A stretch of DNA of 64,000 bases from Leptodactylus fallax. Its lineage: Eukaryota; Chordata; Amphibia; Anura; Leptodactylidae. Of this stretch, positions 59,071-64,000 are shown in pieces; the first letter of the stretch is position 1; each line of letters begins with the position of its first letter. The notes under the pieces were generated by a model that ran no database searches, was not told where the DNA came from, and saw only the letters and a program-made list of their open reading frames with translations. The stretch lies in contig CAMRHE010000035.1 of the NCBI GenBank assembly GCA_947044405.1, positions 7,971,501 through 8,035,500 on the forward strand, given 5' to 3'. The position numbers were made by a program, and so were the translations under genes.

Positions 59071-61389
59071 CAGGGGCGCACCGCTAATGAGGCGAATTGA
59101 GGCGGCCGCCTCAGGCGGCACTGTCCGGGTGGACGGCATTTTTACTATTTAATGTAAACCAGCCCAGGACAGGCCGCTTTAAAAAAAAAACAAAAAAACC
59201 AGAGCTAAGCGGGGCCTGTCCTGGGCTGGTTTACGAGACGTCGCATATCAACGCAGGCGGCGATACAATGACGTCATCACACCGTCTACACTGAGACACA
59301 GACGTCGCGGACAAGAAGAGGAGGCGGTGGCTGCATCAAGGCATCGCAGGTGAGTATAATAATCGGAGGCCTAGGGTTGGTGAGGGAACATAAAAACCAA
59401 TGTTACTCACCTCCTGTGATCCGATGTAACTCCGAGCAAGCTTGAGGCCTCTGGTGACGTCATCAGGTCGCGTCGCCGGCCTGATCACGTGACGTGTGTG
59501 CGCAATTAAACAGGGCCGAAAGCTGCAAGGAGTGCACCGGTGTCCAGGATAGGTAAGTAACTCTGGTTTTTATGTTTGTATTCTCCCCTGGGTCTCCAAT
59601 CATTATACTCTGGGGTCTGAAAAGACCCCAGAATATAATAATAGTTCATGGGTGGTCCACTATGGGGCATAATACCCTGTGCAGGGACCACTGTAGAGCA
59701 TAATACTCTGTGCAGGGGCCACTCTGGAGCATAATACAAGTGCAGGGGCCACTATAGAGCATAATACCAAGTGCAGGGGCCACTATAGAGCATAATACCG
59801 GGTGCAGGGGTCACTATGGAGCATAATACAAGTGCAGGGGCCACTATGGAGCATAATACCAGTGCAAGGGCCACTATGGAGGATAATACCAGTGCAGGGG
59901 CCACTATGGAGCATAATACCAGTGCAAGGGCCACTATAGAGAATAATACCAGTGCAGGGGCCACTATGGAGCATAATACCGTGTGCTGGGGCCACTGTGG
60001 AGCATAATACCGTGTGCAGGGGCCAATATGGAGCATAATACCGTGTGCAGGGGCCAATATGGGGCATAAAACTGTGTGCAGGAGTTGCTGTGGAACATAA
60101 TACCGTGTGCAGTGGCCAATGTGGGGCATAATACCGTGAGCAGGGGCCACTATGGAACATAATACCGTGTGCAGGGGCCGCTGCGAGGCATAATACAGTG
60201 TGCAGAGGCCGCTGCGGGCCATAACACTGTGTAGTACTGTGTGCAGGGGTTGCTGTGGAACATTATAGTGTGTGTAAATGGGGTGCTATAAACATGGGCT
60301 ATGGCACCTGTTTATATTATACGCTGTCTGTTTATAGTGACCGTGTGATGTAATTGTAGCCTTGTCACATACTGTAGACATGTACAGGACGAGGCTGTAG
60401 TTACATTACATAGCCGCTATGAGATGAATTACACTATGTAAACAGAGAAGCGGTCATGGCGCTTACACAGGTACCATTCAAACAGCTGATCAGTGGGGGT
60501 ACTGGATTTTTGAACCCCACTGATTAGTTTATTGATGACCTGGAAAACCTTTTAATTAGTTAACACCTGGGGTATTACTAATAAGGGGCACTATTTATAC
60601 AGGGTACACACGAACATTATTAATATAAAGATGCACTTGGGAGTATTATTCATTATGGGGGGGTTATATTATAGGTGAGGACAATGTGTAGGTGAGGACA
60701 ATGTGGGTTGGATGCCTGTAAAAGTGAGGAGCCAAAGATGTCTGTGTTGCAAACTTTACAGAGACAAGTCACAGCTGGAAGAAGTGGTCATGGCGGTCCA
60801 GAGGGACGAGAAGGGAAATGTGAAGGATTAGTCAGAGACGTCACCTGTAAGTCACAAAATGTTACTGCCCTGTATACACCTAAATGATAGAGGATAAATA
60901 CCTGATTGATGGGGGTCTGTCTGCTGAGGCCCCCACTGAGCCTGAGAATTGGGTTTTTTCCCCCCACTGGGTGGGAATTCAGCATGACCACAGCCATATA
61001 TATAGGTGTGTCACTTGGTGGATGGACGAACCCGCGTGGCTCTCATTCACTTCAATGGGAGTGCCAAATATACCCGAAGTCCAGTACTCAGCTATCTGCG
61101 GTGCTCCTATTATAGAGAATGGGGGCCATGTGGGCTCGTCCATCCACCAAGCAGAAGATATGTGAAGTTACTTTCATTGTTAATGCCGTGTTGTTGATCT
61201 GATACTGAAGTATTACAGGAAGAAGAATTCTTAAAAACTGTTTTATAACTTTGTGTATTGTGTATATTGTGCGACGATAACAGTGTGTTAAACTAGTAGC
61301 ATGGAAACTCAGTTTTTTTTTTTTTTTTTGGGGGGGGGGCGTCTTTCTATAGTCCGCCTCAGGCAGCAAAGAGGCTAGGTTCACCACTG
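59071..61389. mobile_element. hAT-like element inserted in gypsy pol
   Basis: Exact 8-bp duplication CCTGTTGG at 59063-59070 and 61390-61397. The ends are CAGGGGCGCACCGCTAATGA and, inverted, CAGTGGTGAACCTAGCCTC. 2319 bp, no transposase. Contents: CpG-rich part (59080-59540), a minisatellite (59640-60250), and the segment shared with 46605-55529. Because the gypsy frame is recovered on its far side (61398-61480), this is a simple insertion into the older gypsy element. Confidence 0.93.
59640..60250. repeat. Minisatellite, about 31-bp unit
   Basis: About 19 units of the form GGGGCCACTATGGAGCATAA-TACC-GTGTGCA. Unit length is 30-34 bp with variants TACAAGTGCA, TACCAGTGCA and TACCGTGTGCA arranged in blocks. 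The 125- and 156-codon minus frames and the plus frame over it arise from the repeat and are not genes. Confidence 0.92.
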
Positions 61390-61397
61390 CCTGTTGG

Positions 61398-61480
61398 TGA
61401 GCAGAAAAACTTTGAGACAAGGAATCAGCCTTAATATTCTTATTACCAGGAATATAAGAAACTAAATAATTACAGAAAAA
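61398..61480 (-). pseudogene. pol: Gypsy RNase H end fragment
   Basis: Minus strand: FFSTFFCNYLVSYIPGNKNI, KADSLSQSFSAHQQ. This is the RNase H C-terminus of Ty3/gypsy Pol (the SYxPGxxNxKADxLSR box). It stops near 61480-61520, where Penelope sequence starts; RT and gag of the gypsy element are missing. Confidence 0.88.
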
Positions 61481-61611
61481 AGTAGAGAAAAAAACTGGGA
61501 TATTATGGTTTAGCGCTGCAAGTAAGGGTATATCAATAAAATATTTGCAAAGAGAATGTTTGTGAATAAAAACACACGTTTTATTGGTTCCACACTGGAC
61601 GTACAAGAATA

Positions 61612-61652
61612 GGCTACGCGTTTCGACGCTGTACTAGTGTCTTCATCAGGCC
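61612..61652 (-). ncRNA. Hammerhead-ribozyme-like motif, minimal
   Basis: Minus strand: stem I GGC / GCC; core box CTGATGA (61649-61643); one extra A; stem II GAC ... GTC with an 11-base loop; GAAAC (61624-61620); very short stem III (AC / GT around GC); then GTA followed by GCC. Cleavage would fall after the A of GTA. The order of boxes is the type I hammerhead. The short stems and the extra A after CTGATGA weaken it as a single-unit ribozyme; dimeric activity is possible. Confidence 0.6.
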
Positions 61653-62681
61653 ATAAACTAGATATACACAAAACACAGAAGGTATAATCAATGGCTAGGT
61701 TTTAGAGCAAGGGTAGTCATAGTGTAGGTCCAGATAAAAATACTAGGGTATAACATATATAGCAAGGTAAAATAAAATATACGATAAGAGTTTAAAATTA
61801 GCAATTAAAAAAGAAGGTAGCACAAATAAAATAGGGTAACACATATAAAAGGGTTGGATGCCCATAATAATAATATGGCATAATATAATACAGGTTGAAA
61901 CTTAGTAGGATAGAACCAACATACGTAGCAATGTCAATGGTAGAATATGGATTGTACTAGCAGACAAGAATAAATGACTGGGTAGATAAATGAATAAATA
62001 AACTATAATTGAATAAATAAATAAATACATAGGTAAGTGTAGTTAGTGGATGGAATTAATAATAATAGTAAATAAGTACATAGAATGAATACAATATGAA
62101 AACAGATTTGAAGAGTGTGAAAGTTGCATGTTAGGAAGACACTGATGATGATGATTGAAAGTATGAATAGGAAGTGGTTGTACAAGTAGAGAAGAAGACA
62201 GTGATGCAGGAGAAGATGATGATGATGGTGAGTGGTAAATTATGAAGGAAGAGCTCAACTTACATATAGCAGTCCAGGGCAGGAGAGGAACCAAATTGAC
62301 AGGAAGCAGCATGGAGGCTGCAAGTATATAGTATCTTGAGGGGGCGTGGACATTTTTTTTTCCTCATTCTTTATTGATGGCTAACAGTAGTTGATGTTAG
62401 AAAGTTGTTGGGACGTGAGAAAGGCTAAAGATGATTATAATATATGAAATAATGGAGAAGATGGCTGGTGTATATGCATCTACCCCAACGGGCGTGGGGC
62501 ATGAGTATACAGAAGTATATGTATATATAAATGTGTAACTAATGTCTAAAGTTACATTCCCATAGGCTTGAAGGTGAACACATGAGCAAAATGTATGTGT
62601 AGGAAAGGTATGCAAAAAATGAATACAGTGCGGGTTCAACTGTAGTTGTGAAATAGCTGTAATGTGTTAGCGGGATAACAA

Positions 62682-62987
62682 TTAGAATGATGACTCAACA
62701 ACATCATTTAATCCATTGGGACTAAGTGTAATGAGTTTATAGATCCAAAATGCTTCCCTCTGTCGAAGTTTTTGGAAGCGGTTTGGGATTGTAGATGGAA
62801 TGTGTTCTATCGGCAGTATTATTAAACATTGGAAATTACATTCATGTTTAAGAGAGCAGTGTAGGGACAAATTATGTTTTTGATACCCTTTTGTAATGTT
62901 GGTACGATGGCCATTCCTTCGACAATGTAGTGGCTGGATGGTCCGGCCAACATATTTCAGTTTACATGGGCATTCTATTAAATACAC
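62682..62987 (-). pseudogene. Penelope GIY-YIG endonuclease
   Basis: 101 open codons. Starts MYLIECPCKLKYVGRTIQPL, where YLI and YVG form the GIY-YIG pair. Arg (RRNGHR) and HRTNI follow. Then HNLSLHCSLKH, EHIPSTIPNRFQKLRQREAF, WIYKLITLSPNGLND, where the conserved Glu lies in the REAFWIYKL helix. The protein nicks DNA to prime reverse transcription. The domain itself looks intact, but the RT is absent and the upstream part (63033-63236) is in another frame. Confidence 0.88.
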
Positions 62988-63032
62988 TATGTAATCAGTG
63001 GAACAATTTAGGTGGGATTTGATTGGAAAGGT

Positions 63033-63236
63033 TTAATTTGAAATGTTAGAATGAAAGTTGAGTGCCTGATGTTTGATGTTTAAGCAACAAAGGCATCTTG
63101 GGTGGCCACATCGATAGGTCCCAGGCGGTGCTGAAAACCCATTTGTGCCAGATGGTGTTAATGAGCGAGGTCGACTGGGGGCTAGAATATTTCTGAGGGT
63201 GGTGGACCTCCTAAAGGTGAGGGGGCTTCCTGTCAA
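63033..63236 (-). pseudogene. Penelope linker region
   Basis: Reads SPLTFRRSTTLRNILAPSRP, PPGTYRCGHPRCLCCLNIKH, QALNFHSNISN: the RSTTLRNIL box and Cys-rich linker (C-x4-C-x-C-C) between RT and the GIY-YIG domain of Penelope-like elements. A one- or two-base shift separates it from 62682-62987. Confidence 0.82.
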
Positions 63237-63265
63237 TTTGGTTCCCCTCCTGCCCTGGACTCTGA

Positions 63266-63325
63266 TAATGTTAGTCTGACACCGCCGACATTAGAGTGGT
63301 CATGCTGGCGGTCAGACTAACATTA
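63266..63325 (+). repeat. Perfect 15-bp inverted repeat
   Basis: TAATGTTAGTCTGAC (63266-63280) pairs exactly with GTCAGACTAACATTA (63311-63325); the 30-base loop has a further CGCC / GGCG pair. It could be a MITE relic or an RNA hairpin in the element. Confidence 0.8.
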
Positions 63326-63381
63326 CTGTTCTGTTACTATATTTAACAGCAGTTTTAACTGCTCTGATGAATTTGGAACTC

Positions 63382-63424
63382 AGCCCCTGATGAATCATTT
63401 GTGAGGAAACGTGTACGTAGGGCT
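63382..63424 (+). ncRNA. Type I hammerhead ribozyme motif
   Basis: 43 nt. Stem I AGCCC (63382-63386) with GGGCT (63420-63424), 5 of 5 pairs. Core box CTGATGA (63387-63393). Stem II TCA / TGA (63395-63397, 63402-63404) with loop TTTG, bracketed by an A-G mismatch. GAAAC at 63406-63410. Stem III ACG / CGT (63409-63411, 63416-63418) with loop TGTA. Cleavage triplet GTA (63417-63419), cutting after A63419. All invariant core bases are present. Hammerhead motifs are known in Penelope-like elements, where they may process element RNA. The A-G pair at the start of stem II departs from the usual G-C. Confidence 0.75.
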
Positions 63425-64000
63425 ATTTTTGAGGTTGCAGTAATATCAGTTATATGTTTAAAACATTGCTGAATTGGCTTCTATCTCAGTTTTAGTGAAC
63501 AGGATGTTTTCCCTTGTTAAAAGGGGATACACCTGCTAGAATTTGTGATTAGCTCAATTATTTCATGAAGCCATTTCAGGTTATGTTCTGACATGCATAT
63601 TTGGATGAGGGAGTTCAGTTAGTGGTGAGATATAGGGTGAGATTATAGCTATATCCACTGATATGCTGCCTATCCATATACTATTGCAAGTTTTTCTTAA
63701 GAACAATATTAGGTTTAGGATATACTGCCACTTTTAGGTGGTTTACAGCAGACTGCTGTGTTTGGCAGTTTAGAATGATTTTATATTGTGCCCTGAATTA
63801 ATATATACATTTTATTGGATAATAATAAAAGTGAAGTTTTAGATTTAATTTACAATCAGTGTCTCCCATTAGATTTTCTTTTCTGTGAATGTAGTTTGAT
63901 ATTGGGGACTTATATTGATGAGGTTCTGTGAATAAAAACTTCAGACTTAGCCCTAGAAAAAAACATCAGAATATTCACTCAAAAATTCTGGAACATCTAC

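Larger units (their letters stand above)
61481..63240 (-). mobile_element. Penelope-like element, 3' part
   Basis: Minus strand. Linker and GIY-YIG coding parts at 63236-62682, a long untranslated part, then a terminal region with a hammerhead-like motif (61652-61612) and AATAAAACG near 61575. RT is not present. The terminal sequence (GGCCTGATGAAGACACTAGT, GAAACGCGTAGCC) is characteristic of Penelope-like elements. The far end abuts gypsy RNase H. Confidence 0.8.
63241..64000 (+). mobile_element. Plus-strand Penelope-type terminal region
   Basis: Holds a perfect 15-bp inverted repeat (63266-63280 with 63311-63325), a hammerhead motif (63382-63424) and an AT-rich tail (AATAATAAAAGTGAAG near 63820) extending to the window edge. 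No coding frame. Assignment to a Penelope-like element rests on the hammerhead and its head-to-head position with 61481-63240. Confidence 0.5.

Noticed and set aside
59752..60222. 156- and 125-codon minus-strand open frames and a 63-codon plus frame
   Set aside because: They run through a 31-bp minisatellite. A near-31-bp unit free of stops in several frames gives long repetitive frames; no domain and no start context.
59640..60250. Regular repeats as a CRISPR array
   Set aside because: Units are contiguous without spacers and lie in a eukaryotic transposon.

Overview
This window looks like intergenic or intronic DNA from a vertebrate, most probably a frog. I see no host protein-coding gene, no tRNA or rRNA, and nothing prokaryotic. 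The frog call rests on the mix of transposable elements: several Tc1 lineages, several Penelope-like elements (some with hammerhead-type motifs), a DIRS-type remnant, a CR1/L2-type non-LTR remnant, a chromodomain Ty3/gypsy element, an endogenous retrovirus, and many TTAA- or TA-flanked fold-back MITEs. Composition is AT-rich with long (TA)n runs.

Layout. 1-15 kb: a Penelope fragment at the left edge; a hAT-like element (4846-6884) holding two fold-back MITEs that abut at one TTAA; further MITEs; a Tc1 piece; a second Penelope 3' part (about 10970-11790). 15-30 kb: a second copy of the 4846 hAT family, itself invaded by another hAT-like element (15225-16670) that carries a minisatellite; a broken Tc1 transposase; a cluster of fold-back MITEs at 21.4-23.1 kb; a hAT-like element at 25420; a deleted DIRS-type element (26613-28505) with tyrosine-recombinase traces. 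30-35 kb: a large inverted repeat made of two Penelope 3' ends. Its right arm is split at a TA by a 1638-bp Tc1 element whose transposase is spoiled only by one frameshift near its start, followed by a CR1/L2-like reverse transcriptase remnant.

37.8-45.7 kb: an old Tc1 remnant cut by a 6.2-kb LTR element (38239-44424, GGGAG target duplication). That element has two near-identical LTRs, a Gag-like gene with a capsid major-homology-type motif, and 3.2 kb with no recognisable pol: a gag-only, probably non-autonomous LTR element. 46.4-56.7 kb: a frog dispersed repeat split by a hAT-like element (46605-55529, duplication CATGCAGC), which is itself invaded by a TTAA element and by a minus-strand, env-less gamma-type endogenous retrovirus (49125-55470, duplication CCAC). 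56.7-61.5 kb: the 3' half of a minus-strand chromovirus, split by a second copy of the same hAT family (59071-61389, duplication CCTGTTGG). 61.5-64 kb: a minus-strand Penelope-like element with a GIY-YIG endonuclease and a hammerhead-like motif, facing a plus-strand segment with a better hammerhead-ribozyme fold (63382-63424).

None of these genes forms a host pathway. The window is a nested record of insertions whose order can be read from target duplications and interruptions. The most unusual items are the gag-only LTR element and the two hammerhead motifs. All comparisons were made by eye; no database search was run.
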